Assembly (NCBI RefSeq): GCF_006345825.1
Contig: NZ_VCIX01000082.1
Span: forward strand, 62,001-126,000
Length of the DNA: 64,000 nucleotides
Reading direction: 5' to 3'
From: Paenibacillus paridis
Lineage (GTDB): Bacteria; Bacillota; Bacilli; Paenibacillales; Paenibacillaceae
The position numbers were made by a program, and so were the translations under genes. The notes under the pieces were generated by a model. It saw only the letters and a list, made by a program, of their open reading frames with translations. It did not search any database and had not been told where the DNA came from. Positions 1 to 9,505 of this stretch are shown here, piece by piece (within the stretch, counting starts at the first letter, position 1; every line of letters starts with the position of its first letter).

Positions 1-398
1 GGCAGCGTCTCCTCCATTCGATCTTCGAAGAGGCAGAGGAAATACCGTTCTATGAGCTATCCGAGCAGGATTGGGACAAGGTTCATAAGCTCGCAAACGA
101 ACGCTACCGCAGCTGGGAATGGAACTATGGTCGCTCGCCTGCCTTTAACGTCCAGCAAAAGCAGCGCATTGAAGGGGCCGGGACGTTCGACGTCCGTTTG
201 CAGGTGCAGGACGGGATCATCGTAGACGCCGCGATTTTCGGAGATTTCTTCGGGCGCGGAGACAGCAATGAAGTTGCTCTTCAGCTTATCGGCACCCGTT
301 ATGAGTCGTCCGCTCTGAAGCAGCTTCACGAAGGCATAGATTTGAATTTTTACTTCGGGCCTGTCACACAGGAGGAATGGTTAGGGCTGCTTCTGTAA
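1..398 (+). CDS. lplJ: Lipoate--protein ligase, C-terminal part (5' end outside window)
   Basis: The open frame enters at base 3 and ends with TAA at 396-398, leaving about 131 residues. The peptide has the C-terminal accessory domain pattern of LplA/LplJ ligases: an aromatic WEWNYGRSPAFN segment, a GDFFGRGD loop, and a final YFGPVTQEEWLGLLL end. The family activates lipoate with ATP and transfers it to the lysine of E2 and GcvH lipoyl domains in the cytoplasm. The N-terminal catalytic domain lies left of the window, so activity cannot be judged. The frame is intact to the stop. Family assignment is fairly secure; choice among lipoate ligase paralogues is not. Confidence 0.85.
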   Translation, partial: QRLLHSIFEEAEEIPFYELSEQDWDKVHKLANERYRSWEWNYGRSPAFNVQQKQRIEGAGTFDVRLQVQDGIIVDAAIFGDFFGRGDSNEVALQLIGTRYESSALKQLHEGIDLNFYFGPVTQEEWLGLLL

Positions 399-492
399 AA
401 AATCGCTAAATACCCCCTACATGCTATGATCTGAGCAGCCTCAGGTTTTTGGTCGTATGGGGGTATTTACTAGTATGTGAATGAAAATAAAC

Positions 493-795
493 TATCTATT
501 TTTCTCTTTCTCCAAATCCAGGTCATAGCCGTTCCATTTGGAGCCGCTGAAATAGATTAGATCTATTTTTTAGACCTATTTCAGCGGTTTCGGCTATTTA
601 CGTCAGTTTAGATCTAAAAATTAGATCTATTTCTCCAAAACCCAGCCCTATCCAGTCCATTTGGAGCCGCTAAGCTAGATTAGATCTATTTTTTAGACCT
701 ATTTCAGCTGTTTCGGCTATTTACGCCAATTTAGGTCTAAAAAATAGATCTATTCCTCCAAAACCCAGCCCTATCTGGTCCATTTGGAGCCGCTG
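493..795. repeat. Intergenic tandem repeat, 123-bp period, with inverted-repeat core
   Basis: The word CCATTTGGAGCCGCT starts at 534, 657 and 780, exactly 123 bp apart, and the sequence between is repeated with few changes. Each unit holds an inverted repeat. In the second unit the 20-bp arms at 681-700 and 733-752 are perfectly complementary (arm TAGATCTATTTTTTAGACCT) around a 32-bp loop; in the first unit, arms 558-577 and 610-629 pair with two mismatches. No open frame with a ribosome binding site lies in it. This fills most of the gap between the lipoate ligase and the next gene. Confidence 0.85.
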
Positions 796-849
796 GACTT
801 TAAACTATTAGACGAGCGTGCATCCCGTAAGAAATCCTTCTTTCATACT

Positions 850-894
850 ACAGCGGCAGTCTCAGACTTTTTCCCAGTCCAAGGCTGCCGCTGT
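850..894. repeat. Inverted repeat, possible hairpin
   Basis: ACAGCGGCAGTC at 850-861 pairs with GGCTGCCGCTGT at 883-894 with two mismatches, around a 21-base loop that holds a short T run. There is no T run directly after either arm, so it is not a textbook intrinsic terminator. It may be a dispersed intergenic element or a weak terminator for the minus-strand gene that ends at 1008. Confidence 0.5.
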
Positions 895-1007
895 TATTGC
901 AATTGGGGCAAGCTGTATAATATATCATTTCCTTTTTACTCTAGGAATGCTAAACTTCAGACTCACATGAGGCGGCTTGCCATGACCATTCCTGCTATAA
1001 CTCAACA

Positions 1008-1214
1008 TTAACCATTAAACCTGCTGATCATTCGGTTTACTGCAACCTTCATCTTCTTCTTTCCTTTGCGCTCCTGGCTCTCCGTAGCTCCCTCGCCCTC
1101 GCCATCCTCATCCGCTCTTTCAAGCGCAAGCAGCGCCAGACTATAGCCCACGAGCGAAAGCGAGGCGGAGAGCTTAAATAGATCATCCGACGTGATTTGC
1201 TTATCAGCCGACAT
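1008..1214 (-). CDS. Small protein of unknown function with one hydrophobic segment (68 aa)
   Basis: I do not recognise this family. It begins MSADKQITSDDLFKLSA and has one hydrophobic stretch at about residues 13-31, followed by an acidic, glycine-rich section (DEDGEGEG) and a lysine/arginine-rich C-terminus. The start is supported by AAAGGAG followed by seven bases before ATG. The first 35 residues align without gaps to the 45-aa peptide encoded just upstream at 1277-1414: T-x-D-D at the N-terminal edge, then S-A, a central G and L-x-A further on. The two are probably paralogues and are spaced about 60 bp apart on the same strand, perhaps as one transcript. Confidence 0.65.
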   Translation of the reverse strand: MSADKQITSDDLFKLSASLSLVGYSLALLALERADEDGEGEGATESQERKGKKKMKVAVNRMISRFNG

Positions 1215-1276
1215 TTCTCTGCTCCTTTATGTTCAAAGTGACTAGCTTATATGGTCAATGACCGCTGGCCAGGAAA

Positions 1277-1414
1277 TTACTCCTTCTCGGTCCTTGCTTT
1301 CAGCACGGCAAATAATCCGACTAAATCCCCAATCACGAGGATAACCGCAGACCACAAAGCAATATCATCAGCCGTTAGTTCAGTATTATCCGTTTTGGTT
1401 GTTGTTTTGGACAT
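1277..1414 (-). CDS. Small single-pass membrane peptide (45 aa), paralogue of its downstream neighbour
   Basis: The frame runs from ATG at 1414 to TAA at 1277 and encodes MSKTTTKTDNTELTADDIAL... ending ARTEKE. Residues 17-37 or so are hydrophobic and could span the membrane once, with a polar N-terminus and a charged C-terminus. AAGGAG lies about 11 bases before the ATG, a little long. It aligns gap-free with residues 7-34 of the 68-aa protein at 1008-1214, with 9 identities in 28 positions. The function is unknown. The pairing of ribosome site, intact frame and similarity to the neighbour makes it more likely to be real than chance. Confidence 0.6.
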   Translation of the reverse strand: MSKTTTKTDNTELTADDIALWSAVILVIGDLVGLFAVLKARTEKE

Positions 1415-1509
1415 TCGGATCTAAGCTCCTTAGTTTCTTGGGATGATAACAGCCTATGCCAAGGAGCCCTGACGGGTTTGGGCGAATGCCGCAGTGTCCA
1501 TAAAAATAG

Positions 1510-2541
1510 TCAGCTAATGTCTTGCTCATTAGCATCGGAATATAATAAACCGGGAATCAGACGAATGTAGATTAGTTCTGCTCCAAGCTCGACAATCGTT
1601 TGGGTAACGATGACCGCCGAGGCAATAACCGACCAATCTCCGGGCAATGACATGGATAGCGGAAGCACAACTAGTGAGTTGCGTGTGCTGGAGCTGAATA
1701 CTAGCGCACGCCCCGCGCCAACATCCAATTTAAATACGTGAGCTATGGCCCGAGCTAATAGCGGCATGATGAAGAAAAAGAGCAAATAAACCGGAAGCAC
1801 GCGTACAAGGATCTCTAAATCGTCATAAACGTTGGCGATTTGCGAACCCATGATGAATAGCAGCGCCAAGGCCATAAACGGTACCGGCAGCCATGAGGTA
1901 GCCGAAAGCACGACCATGCCCGAACGGCTTTTTGCCGCCCACAGCTGGGTCCCGACCGCAGCAAGCACAGGCAAAATAATGAGCAATAGGAAGGATTCAA
2001 GAAAAGGCCCCGTTCGAAAAATAGCTCCAGCTGCTTCCCCAATAAATAAGCGCAAATAAATGGGCAACAAGAGCATTTGAACAGCGAGCAGCAAAGGCGT
2101 AACCGCCAGCATCAGCTTTGCGTTGCCGCGTCCAAGCTGCGTAAACACAATCACATAATCAATGCATGGCGTTAGGAGCACCAAATATACCCCGATTAGA
2201 ATCGGTGTCGATGGCGGAAGAAGAAAGCTTAATGCCCATACTACGACGGGAACAGCGATAAAATTTGCAACCAGAACAGCCGCCACGAAACGACGGTTAG
2301 CCAGCGACTCCCGAAGCTTCAAAAAAGGCAGCTGCGCAAACATGCTATAAAGCAATAGGGCAAGCAGAGGCGTAATCATGCCGCTAAGAATTGTAGCGCC
2401 TTGCGGAAATGCCATTCCGATCACTCCGCCTATGACAAGAGTCACAGCATAGATGCTAATTTGTTTATTTTCTAATGTATCTCGGTTTAACTTCACGTCG
2501 GAGACTCCACTTCTATTCAATAATATTGATTTTCCAATCAC
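1510..2541 (-). CDS. BASS/ACR3-like membrane transporter (arsenic resistance/bile acid symporter superfamily)
   Basis: This 343-aa protein has about ten hydrophobic segments across its whole length. The segment TPCIDYVIVFTQLGRGN around residues 123-139 resembles the conserved TM4 cysteine and loop of ACR3 arsenite exporters and related bile acid:sodium symporter superfamily members. Members move arsenite or organic anions across the cytoplasmic membrane. No arsR, arsC or arsenite operator is visible beside it, so the substrate is open. The start is a GTG with AAAGG eight bases upstream; the first 25 residues are hydrophilic, so a slightly later start is possible. It stands alone, with a terminator-like hairpin behind the next gene upstream. 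Confidence 0.7.
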   Translation of the reverse strand: MIGKSILLNRSGVSDVKLNRDTLENKQISIYAVTLVIGGVIGMAFPQGATILSGMITPLLALLLYSMFAQLPFLKLRESLANRRFVAAVLVANFIAVPVVVWALSFLLPPSTPILIGVYLVLLTPCIDYVIVFTQLGRGNAKLMLAVTPLLLAVQMLLLPIYLRLFIGEAAGAIFRTGPFLESFLLLIILPVLAAVGTQLWAAKSRSGMVVLSATSWLPVPFMALALLFIMGSQIANVYDDLEILVRVLPVYLLFFFIMPLLARAIAHVFKLDVGAGRALVFSSSTRNSLVVLPLSMSLPGDWSVIASAVIVTQTIVELGAELIYIRLIPGLLYSDANEQDIS

Positions 2542-2644
2542 ACTGCTTGCCTTTAGATGGCGTACAATGCATATTCATTTAACCAAAAGGATCCGTTCAA
2601 GGCAATAGCGCTCGCGTTTCGTACAGCTATGTCCATGGAATGGC

Positions 2645-2688
2645 AAAGAACCTTCCACTCCGCATAAAAGCAGAGCAGAAGGTTCTTT
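2645..2688 (-). terminator. Intrinsic terminator after the chemotaxis receptor
   Basis: AAAGAACCTTC at 2645-2655 pairs perfectly with GAAGGTTCTTT at 2678-2688 around a 22-base loop. It lies just past the stop of the chemotaxis receptor at 2709. Both arms carry T-rich flanks, so it could act in either direction. Confidence 0.65.
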
Positions 2689-2708
2689 ATTTACGAAATA
2701 GGGAATAG

Positions 2709-4418
2709 CTACTCCATCTTGAATCTGCCGATATGGCTTTGCAAATCATTCGCTACGGCATGCAGCGCGATGGCTGACGCCGTCATCTCTTCCATATAGG
2801 CCAGCTGTTCCTCCGTTGCCGCTGACACGCTTTGCGTTAAGGCGGAAGCTTCATGCGCCTGCTTGGCACTTGCTTGCGTGGAGATTGCAATCGCCTGCGA
2901 TCCATTTGCAATTTGCTGGGAGGATGCCGTGATCCCCTGAATCTGATGGGCGACTTCCTCTACCGAGCTGCGTATAAATTGGAACTGCCTGCTCGTCTCC
3001 TGCACAGAACGTTTTCCTTTCCCTACCTCCTGCTTGCCGGAATTCATCATAGAGACGGCCTGAAGCGTATTGGTACGGACCGCACCAAGCGCTTTGGCTA
3101 CTTTTTTCGATGCATCCTCCGACTGAACGGCTAGGCTTCTTACCTCTTCAGCGACAACCGCAAACCCTCGTCCATGCTCGCCTGCCCTAGCCGCTTCAAT
3201 TGACGCGTTTAATGCAAGCAAATTAGTCTGGTTCGAAATCGAAGCAATCAGCCCCACAATTTTCTCGATTTGCAGTACACTCTCTCTCAAATCGTCCATA
3301 AATCGGAAGGTTTCATCCACTACCTGATCAATGCTGCCCATGTCTCGACTAGCGTGTTCCATATAGGCATGTCCATCATCCACGACGTTTATCGCTTGGC
3401 CTGACGTTTCCGAAATGACGCTTACGGTGGACGTAATGCTTCCGATGGCTTTGACGATTTCGTCCATTGATGCCGAAATGGCTTGCGTGCCTTGCTGCTG
3501 GTTTTCCGCCGAAGCGGCAACCTGCTGAATCGATTCTACGATATAGGTGGTGACCGCCGAGGTTTGCTTGGCGCCTTCCCTTAACTCCTCGGAGCTTATG
3601 GATAGCTGGCCGGCAGCTTCGCTCACTTTCTGAATCATCGTCTGCAGTCCGCTTCTCATGCTTATGAACGAATCTGCTAATGAGCCGATTTCATCCTTGT
3701 TCGGAATATGAAGCGCCGAGCTTCGCAAATCGCCACCCGCAACCGTTTCTGCCAAAAGCGACAACCGCCTGATCGGGACGGATATATTTCTGGAGAGCAG
3801 CGTTCCAAGCAGCATAGTCGCAGCAACCAAGAGAATGCTGCCAATTAGCATAAATACATTCGTGCGTTTCACCTGCCGATCGCTAGCGAGCACCTCTGCC
3901 GCCATCGCCTCCTCCTGCTTTTGGGCGAGCATGTTGGCATTCGTCCGTATCAGCTTGGCCAAAGGAAAAATCCGCGTGTTGGCGTACGAATTGGCTTGGC
4001 CTGCTTCCATTCCATTTAGCTCGGCAACCTTTTCAAGATACTGGGCATTCCAGCCCAGAAGCGCATTCAGCTTTTCGCTATCCTCGGCGCTACTCAGCAT
4101 GCCCAGCGCAGCTTGCGCACGAGTGACAATTTCACCGCTTGCCGCATCAATTTCTTTGAGCGATTCTTTATTTTTGTTCAACAGGTAATTGCTGAAGCTG
4201 TTATTAAGCTGAACCGCATTAATCTGGATCGACTCCATATGCACAAGAACAGCCATATTATAGTCAATGATTTCATTATAGGAGGCATTCAAGCTTTTGA
4301 GACTATGAAAGATAAAGCCTAATAAAAGCAAAATGCAGACAATCGCAATTAAAAATCCGCCATAAATCTTATTGGCAATGGTCAGCCTCCGCTTGCCCCA
4401 AACAGTTGATTTTAACAT
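2709..4418 (-). CDS. Methyl-accepting chemotaxis protein
   Basis: The 569-aa receptor has the usual layout: TM1 at about residues 18-40, an extracytoplasmic four-helix-type sensor region of about 145 residues, TM2 at about 188-208, a HAMP domain to about 262, and a long cytoplasmic signalling hairpin. The hairpin tip is clear near residue 410: [19 protein letters not shown] followed by [15 protein letters not shown], the CheA/CheW contact region. It is expected to relay an external ligand signal to the flagellar motor; the ligand is unknown. The start at 4418 is preferred over ATG at 4424 because AAGGAG then sits seven bases away rather than one. It appears monocistronic, ended by the hairpin at 2645-2688. 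Confidence 0.93.
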   Translation of the reverse strand: MLKSTVWGKRRLTIANKIYGGFLIAIVCILLLLGFIFHSLKSLNASYNEIIDYNMAVLVHMESIQINAVQLNNSFSNYLLNKNKESLKEIDAASGEIVTRAQAALGMLSSAEDSEKLNALLGWNAQYLEKVAELNGMEAGQANSYANTRIFPLAKLIRTNANMLAQKQEEAMAAEVLASDRQVKRTNVFMLIGSILLVAATMLLGTLLSRNISVPIRRLSLLAETVAGGDLRSSALHIPNKDEIGSLADSFISMRSGLQTMIQKVSEAAGQLSISSEELREGAKQTSAVTTYIVESIQQVAASAENQQQGTQAISASMDEIVKAIGSITSTVSVISETSGQAINVVDDGHAYMEHASRDMGSIDQVVDETFRFMDDLRESVLQIEKIVGLIASISNQTNLLALNASIEAARAGEHGRGFAVVAEEVRSLAVQSEDASKKVAKALGAVRTNTLQAVSMMNSGKQEVGKGKRSVQETSRQFQFIRSSVEEVAHQIQGITASSQQIANGSQAIAISTQASAKQAHEASALTQSVSAATEEQLAYMEEMTASAIALHAVANDLQSHIGRFKME

Positions 4419-4473
4419 TGCCATTCTCCTTCGGTTCCCTTAAGGGGCAGTATGTACTTGGAGAAAAAGCTTT

Positions 4474-4508
4474 AAATAAAGGAACTGCCTAAGGCAGTTC
4501 CTTTATTT
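4474..4508 (-). terminator. Intrinsic terminator after the SLH peptidase gene
   Basis: Sixteen-base arms at 4474-4489 and 4493-4508 are perfectly complementary with a three-base loop; the stem has a GC core and A/T ends that give a U tract in either direction. It lies 15 bp past the peptidase stop and separates it from the chemotaxis receptor gene. Confidence 0.9.
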
Positions 4509-4522
4509 AATCTTGCTATGAA

Positions 4523-7500
4523 TTATTGCTGCTTCAATAGATTGCTAATGATTACAGCAGCTTGCGCGCGGTTGGCAATGCCCTTAGGCGCATACGTGCC
4601 GTTGGTCATGCCGTTAATTACGCCTTGCTGCGTCAGTAATGCAATGGCTTCCTTGGCATATGCGGCCATTTTATCTTGATCCGCAAATTTCTCCAAGGCT
4701 CCGTCAACGTCACTCACAACAGCATCTTTGTTAATAAGCTTTAATGCATTAGCAGCCATAATGGCCATTTCCTCACGAGTAATTGCTCGGTTCGGATCAA
4801 ACTTCCCATCCCCTACGCCTTGAGCCAAGCCTGCTTTTACGGCAGCAGCTACTGAAGCGTAGTACCAGTCTGATGTTTTCACGTCACTGAAGGAAACCGT
4901 TGCATTCTCGTCTGCCAATTGGTAAGCGCGAACGAGCATGGTCAAAAATTCAGCGCGTGTCACTTGTTTTAATGGCGCAAAAGAAGTGTTGCTTACGCCT
5001 GCAATAATGCCTTTGCTAGCCAATTCCTCAATCGCGGCACCCGCCCATGATTCCACTGTGCCCAGGTCCTTAAATTCAGGAACAACAACCGGAGTCGGTG
5101 TCGGCTTCACCGTTGGCGTTGGTGTCGTTGTCGGTGTTGGCGACGGATTCGTTACCGGGCCCGTGCCCCCGCCAGGAGGAGTCGGTGTTGGGTCGGTTGT
5201 TGGTGTTGGCGTTGGATCTGTCGTTGGTGACGGCGTTGGATCCGTCGTTGGTGTTGGCGTTGGATCCGTTGTTGGTGTCGGTGTTGGATCCGTCGTCGGT
5301 GTCGGTGTTGGCGTTGGATCCGTTGTTGGTGTCGGCGTTGGCGTCACCACTGGACCATCATCAACGTCTTCCGGCAGAGACGCTGGTGCAGCAGAGAATA
5401 TGGCATTTGCCACAATTCTAAACTGCTTTTGCGGATGTGCCCGGTTAAGCAAATCATTCGCGAACAACGTAACGTTAATCGTTCCTTCATTGTACGTGAA
5501 GCCAATCGTTTTCCCTTGGGCTTGTGCATGGTTAGGCCACCAGCCTGCTTTGAAGAAATCAGCGTCTGTGCTTGCTGTTGCGAGTACTTTCGCTTTTTCT
5601 GGAATAGCACTCATAAATGAGCCCGTTGCTGTATACAAATATTCGTTGTCCTCATATGCTGCTGTAATTGGACTGTCCTGCTCCATTACTGCCTTGAACA
5701 ACCCTTCATGGGAACTTCCTGTCGTTGTAAAGTTAAAGCCCGGCAGAAGCGCAGTTCCCTTCATTGTGTTCATAGCCGCTCTGCCAAACCCTACGTACGG
5801 CTTGCCTGAACCAATTAGATTAGTGCTTGCAGCACCGCTTGTGTTAATGAGCACATCACTAGCTTCCAAATCCGTCGTAACGGTGAAGCCAAGGTCTTTC
5901 AGAACAAAAGCAGGAACTCCGGTAGCTGTAACGCTAGCAGCCTTTAGAAGCTTGCCTTCTTTGTTTGCCGCTGGATCGAAAGGAACAACGTCCAGTAAAT
6001 ATTTTTGAGCAACAAGCGCTAGATTTGTTTTGGAAACTAGGAAATCTCCCAGCTCATAGCCAGTTGCTCCTTGGCTAAGCATCGTTACCGATTTTTTCGC
6101 AGCGAGCAGCTCATTCACCGCTTTGATTGCAGCATTGCTCGTATTTTTAATTACATAATGATTGGCATCGCCCGGGATCGTCGTCGTTGGAATAACGACT
6201 CCTGTAACATTGGCCGTTTTGCCCTTAAATGCCCCTGCTTGACGAATGACATACTTGTCAAAGCCTCTCATATCGGCAAAGCTTTGTACAATTTCAGCAT
6301 ACATCTCAGAGAAATCTGATACGTCAAAGCCATCATACAAGACCAGATTAGCATAACCTCTCTTAGCCTGCTTCATATTGACCACATAGGTCCCTACTGG
6401 ATAGACATTTGAGCCAATGGTTACAGCCGTCGTTGTCTGCTCCACCTTCACGCCATTGCTTAGCAAGTATTTAACCATCTCGTAAGTTGCAAGGCGATTC
6501 TTTTGCAATTCACTTGCTACGGGAAGCACATAATAATCAGGGAAGAAATTCGTTTCTTCGCCGCGCGGTCTGCCAATCACTTGATCAGCAGCGTTAGTCA
6601 AATATTGATCAACCGTACGGCTGTCCACATTGTCTACTCCACGCTTGTAAACCTCAAGCTGATTCAAGAAAAGCTTCTCTTTGTTGTCTGTAACATATTT
6701 GGTAGCAGCTACGCTTGCAAAGAATAAAGCTTTTACCGATTCTTCATTAAGTTCCGGAATTTCCAGCGTATGTCCTAGCGCACCATGATGCATAGCGTAA
6801 ACTGCGGTATATGCAGGGGATGCGTCATCCCAGCCTGATTTGTTAGGACCGCTGTTGTTTTGATGAGACTCGTAAGGAATTTCATAGCTTTTATATTCGG
6901 TATTTGCAATACCGGCACTGCCCATTACGTTCGCTTGCTCCAACATGCTGTCGATCAGAAGATCGTATTCAAAGTTGGGATCATGCGGAGGCGTACATGG
7001 CTCGATAAGGAAGCTGCTGACGAATCCATGCATATCTAGGAAAGACAGCGGCGACCATTTTGCGATTTCCTTCGTTACAATTTGGGTTTCCGGCTGCGTT
7101 TGGTAGGAATTATCACGGTTCAAATCGAATGCATTGGCATTCGCCCGTGTATTCAAATAACGGCCATCCGGGTTTTCCGTGAAGTTCATTAGGAAAATCG
7201 CATTCTCCAGCGCATCATTCACGTTCAGCGATACAGGCGTTGGATTAGCGCTATCTTCATTCGTGTTGTAAGATATAACATCCTGTGTGCCCATTTCTCT
7301 GAAGAAGTTCAGGATGACATCGACGCCAGGCGCTTCATCCGGGTGAATGTTGTTCAGCCATACGGGCACTTTGTAATCCGTTAATGTTCCCTTCTTAATC
7401 TTGTCTTGAAGACCCTTCGGATCGTTCAGCATCGCAGGCATCGTTTCATTTAAGTATTGATCGACAGATGCTTTATCCTTAGCCAAAATTGTAAAGTAAA

Positions 7501-9082
7501 TATTACGGCCTTGGACCGATTGGCCAAGCACTTGCGTCTCCACGTAACGGCCTGTTTCTTCTTTGATTTCTTCTGTAATTTTGTCGATTTCCGGTTTAAT
7601 TTCATCGTAAGTATGATAGCTGTCATAAGCGTTCAGCTTGATTGGAGCAGTCGCAATGATGCGTCCGTTTTGGTCCAGTGCAGCAAAATCACGCGTACCA
7701 AGCATAGCGGGATATCTGGAGCGGTGCGAGCCTGACAAATTGACTGTGTTGTAAATCAGGTCAAATGTAACTTTCGCTTTTACTGTAGTTCCTACCACTA
7801 CTGGCGGTTCTGCCAAGTAAATGAACGGATCGCCTGTATAAGCATTCGTTCCCCATTTTTTCCATTCCGTCAAAGGCTTATCGCCGTAAGTCCATTGCAA
7901 GTTGGCCAAGGTTACGCCAGCCGGCAACTCGAACTCCACGTCAATCGTTCTTTTTTCGGTAATGGATGCCTTATCCGTGCTTAGCGTAAGCTTCTCGGGA
8001 GCAAGCTCCTCGACTTCAAGCATGATTCCAGTCAACACTTGAGTGAACGTGCTTAGATGCTGTTCAATTCTGCCTGGGTAAACCGATTGAATATGGGCAA
8101 TCGTATCTTTGGCCGTATGCCAAACTGCCCCCTCTGCTACGGTTTGCGTATAACCATCCTTGTCTCCCAAGGTCCAGTTGGTTGCTTCCAAGTAAGCGTA
8201 TGGGATGCCTGCTTTGGAGAATGCAGCATGATCGCTCCAATCGCCCGTTGTGCCTGCAGGATATTGGGGATTATCACCCGGGTTGGTGATCAGGTCGAGA
8301 TTAAGGCGATCAGCGATGCTAAGGCCTAAATCACGAACAAAACCTTTGGAACCGCGGCTGCCGTAAATGTACATAAAGTCACCGACAGCCACACTGTCGA
8401 GGTTTATCATGGCAATCGTGTTTTTCTTATCTTCCGCAGTCATTTGCGAAACATAATACTGGGAGCCTCTAGTGCCTGTTTCCTCTGCGCCAAATGCGAT
8501 AAATTTAATCGTATAAGGTGTTTCCAGCTGGGATACAGCCTTTGCCGATTCGAGCATAACGGCAACGCCAGAAGCGTTATCGTCAGCACCCTTGCCTGCG
8601 CTAACCGAGTCATAGTGGGCGCCTACGATAAGAACCTTCGGAGAAACGCCTACTTTAGTAGCGACAATGTTATTGGAGTTCACAGTCGCGCCTGAACGAA
8701 CATAGCTGAATGGCTGTACCGTTACGCCAAAGCCCAATTTTTCAAATTCGCCTTTGACGTAATTTCCGGCTTCAACCTCTTTCGCCGAACCCGCAACGCG
8801 AGAACCGATCGTATTAGCCAAATAATCAAGATACTCATAAGCGCTTTTGCCTACCGGAACCTCCGGCTCTGCAAGTGCGGATACGAATAGCGGCTCGCTA
8901 TCATCCGACGCAACTTCCGGCTCTGTCGTATCCGGTATGGTGTCTTCCGTATCCACTACTGGTGTAACGCCGCCTGAGCTATCCTCAAGCGCGAATGCGG
9001 CACCAGGAGCGACGATCGAGAAGACTAGCATTAAGGAAAGCATGAGTGCGAGAAACTTTTGAGAGATGATCTTCTTAGACAT
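4523..9082 (-). CDS. Secreted M28 aminopeptidase / M14 carboxypeptidase fusion with SLH cell-wall anchor
   Basis: This 1519-aa protein starts with a signal peptide (residues 1-32, ending near AFALEDSS). The first catalytic unit, about residues 85-350, is M28: zinc ligands appear as HYDSV (near 156), DDNASG (near 167), EE in FGAEETGT (near 197), NLDS (near 226) and SDHAAF (near 284). A second unit, about 480-880, is M14-like: NIHPDEAPG (near 580), DLNRDNSY (near 655), DMHGF (near 685) and a candidate catalytic Glu in HTLEIPE (near 774). A long (P/T)TP-rich linker at about 1244-1330 leads to three SLH repeats at about 1350-1517. It is expected to be held on the cell surface and trim amino acids from peptides at both ends. 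AAAGGAGG precedes the ATG. An operator matching the arginine/proline genes lies about 255 bp upstream. Substrate preference is not visible. Confidence 0.9.
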   Translation of the reverse strand: MSKKIISQKFLALMLSLMLVFSIVAPGAAFALEDSSGGVTPVVDTEDTIPDTTEPEVASDDSEPLFVSALAEPEVPVGKSAYEYLDYLANTIGSRVAGSAKEVEAGNYVKGEFEKLGFGVTVQPFSYVRSGATVNSNNIVATKVGVSPKVLIVGAHYDSVSAGKGADDNASGVAVMLESAKAVSQLETPYTIKFIAFGAEETGTRGSQYYVSQMTAEDKKNTIAMINLDSVAVGDFMYIYGSRGSKGFVRDLGLSIADRLNLDLITNPGDNPQYPAGTTGDWSDHAAFSKAGIPYAYLEATNWTLGDKDGYTQTVAEGAVWHTAKDTIAHIQSVYPGRIEQHLSTFTQVLTGIMLEVEELAPEKLTLSTDKASITEKRTIDVEFELPAGVTLANLQWTYGDKPLTEWKKWGTNAYTGDPFIYLAEPPVVVGTTVKAKVTFDLIYNTVNLSGSHRSRYPAMLGTRDFAALDQNGRIIATAPIKLNAYDSYHTYDEIKPEIDKITEEIKEETGRYVETQVLGQSVQGRNIYFTILAKDKASVDQYLNETMPAMLNDPKGLQDKIKKGTLTDYKVPVWLNNIHPDEAPGVDVILNFFREMGTQDVISYNTNEDSANPTPVSLNVNDALENAIFLMNFTENPDGRYLNTRANANAFDLNRDNSYQTQPETQIVTKEIAKWSPLSFLDMHGFVSSFLIEPCTPPHDPNFEYDLLIDSMLEQANVMGSAGIANTEYKSYEIPYESHQNNSGPNKSGWDDASPAYTAVYAMHHGALGHTLEIPELNEESVKALFFASVAATKYVTDNKEKLFLNQLEVYKRGVDNVDSRTVDQYLTNAADQVIGRPRGEETNFFPDYYVLPVASELQKNRLATYEMVKYLLSNGVKVEQTTTAVTIGSNVYPVGTYVVNMKQAKRGYANLVLYDGFDVSDFSEMYAEIVQSFADMRGFDKYVIRQAGAFKGKTANVTGVVIPTTTIPGDANHYVIKNTSNAAIKAVNELLAAKKSVTMLSQGATGYELGDFLVSKTNLALVAQKYLLDVVPFDPAANKEGKLLKAASVTATGVPAFVLKDLGFTVTTDLEASDVLINTSGAASTNLIGSGKPYVGFGRAAMNTMKGTALLPGFNFTTTGSSHEGLFKAVMEQDSPITAAYEDNEYLYTATGSFMSAIPEKAKVLATASTDADFFKAGWWPNHAQAQGKTIGFTYNEGTINVTLFANDLLNRAHPQKQFRIVANAIFSAAPASLPEDVDDGPVVTPTPTPTTDPTPTPTPTTDPTPTPTTDPTPTPTTDPTPSPTTDPTPTPTTDPTPTPPGGGTGPVTNPSPTPTTTPTPTVKPTPTPVVVPEFKDLGTVESWAGAAIEELASKGIIAGVSNTSFAPLKQVTRAEFLTMLVRAYQLADENATVSFSDVKTSDWYYASVAAAVKAGLAQGVGDGKFDPNRAITREEMAIMAANALKLINKDAVVSDVDGALEKFADQDKMAAYAKEAIALLTQQGVINGMTNGTYAPKGIANRAQAAVIISNLLKQQ

Positions 9083-9505
9083 GGTCTTCCTCCTTTTTTA
9101 AAATATAGGAAAGCATATCATTCGCTATACTTTCTCTATATTTTTGCGAGAAACGGATCACCTCCTCGTGCAGAGGTCGGTGAAGCCGTATCTTCTTGTC
9201 TAGCAAATCAAGTTAACTAGCAGAGAGAAGTCAAACGGCAACTAGACATCTCTATACTCATCACTCCCATTCCGCAGTAGCATTGATCAATTTTGACTTA
9301 TCTACGATGTCGTGTATGTGGTAAAGCGTCAAAATTTGTATACAATATACTTAACACAATATACCTATCTACGTGAGATAGTATAACATCGATATTTCAT
9401 ATGAACAATAATTTTTTAATAATATTTTAATGTTTCTCTTAATTTCACCGATTTTACGTTAGTTTATATAACATTTATAAGAGTTAACTCCTGTAAAAAA
9501 TAGAA
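9083..9505. other. Long leader/promoter region of the SLH peptidase gene
   Basis: No gene is seen in these 423 bp. Read on the minus strand it holds the GntR-type palindrome at 9336-9345, a direct repeat TATATTGT about 15 bp apart next to it, an AT-rich palindrome CTATCT-ACGTG-AGATAG at 9365-9381, and close to the gene a hairpin CCTC-TGCAC-GAGG followed at once by AGGAGGTGAT (9157-9166), a near-perfect Shine-Dalgarno without a start codon after it. No convincing terminator for rocA was found at its far end, so read-through from rocA is possible. Confidence 0.6.
9336..9345. promoter_or_regulatory. GntR-type operator upstream of the SLH peptidase
   Basis: TTGTATACAA is a perfect 10-bp palindrome and lies in the longer shared word GTATACAATATAC (9338-9350), which recurs at 16633-16645. 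The same core with one change (CTGTATACAA) precedes rocD at 14260-14269 and artP at 16631-16640. FadR/VanR-type GntR proteins are known to bind palindromes of this kind. A GntR gene lies at 16914. That this site controls the peptidase is inference. Confidence 0.6.

Noticed and set aside
784..1011. A 75-codon plus-strand open frame
   Set aside because: Begins inside the 123-bp repeat, runs over a hairpin and has no ribosome site.
4938..6008. A 356-codon plus-strand open frame opposite the SLH peptidase
   Set aside because: It is the antisense of the (PT)-rich linker and M14 region, with a Gly-Val repeat produced by the opposite-strand codons and no ribosome site.
9083..9505. A riboswitch in the long peptidase leader
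   Set aside because: I compared it by eye with common classes (cyclic-di-GMP, cyclic-di-AMP, purine, SAM, T-box) and saw no conserved core.
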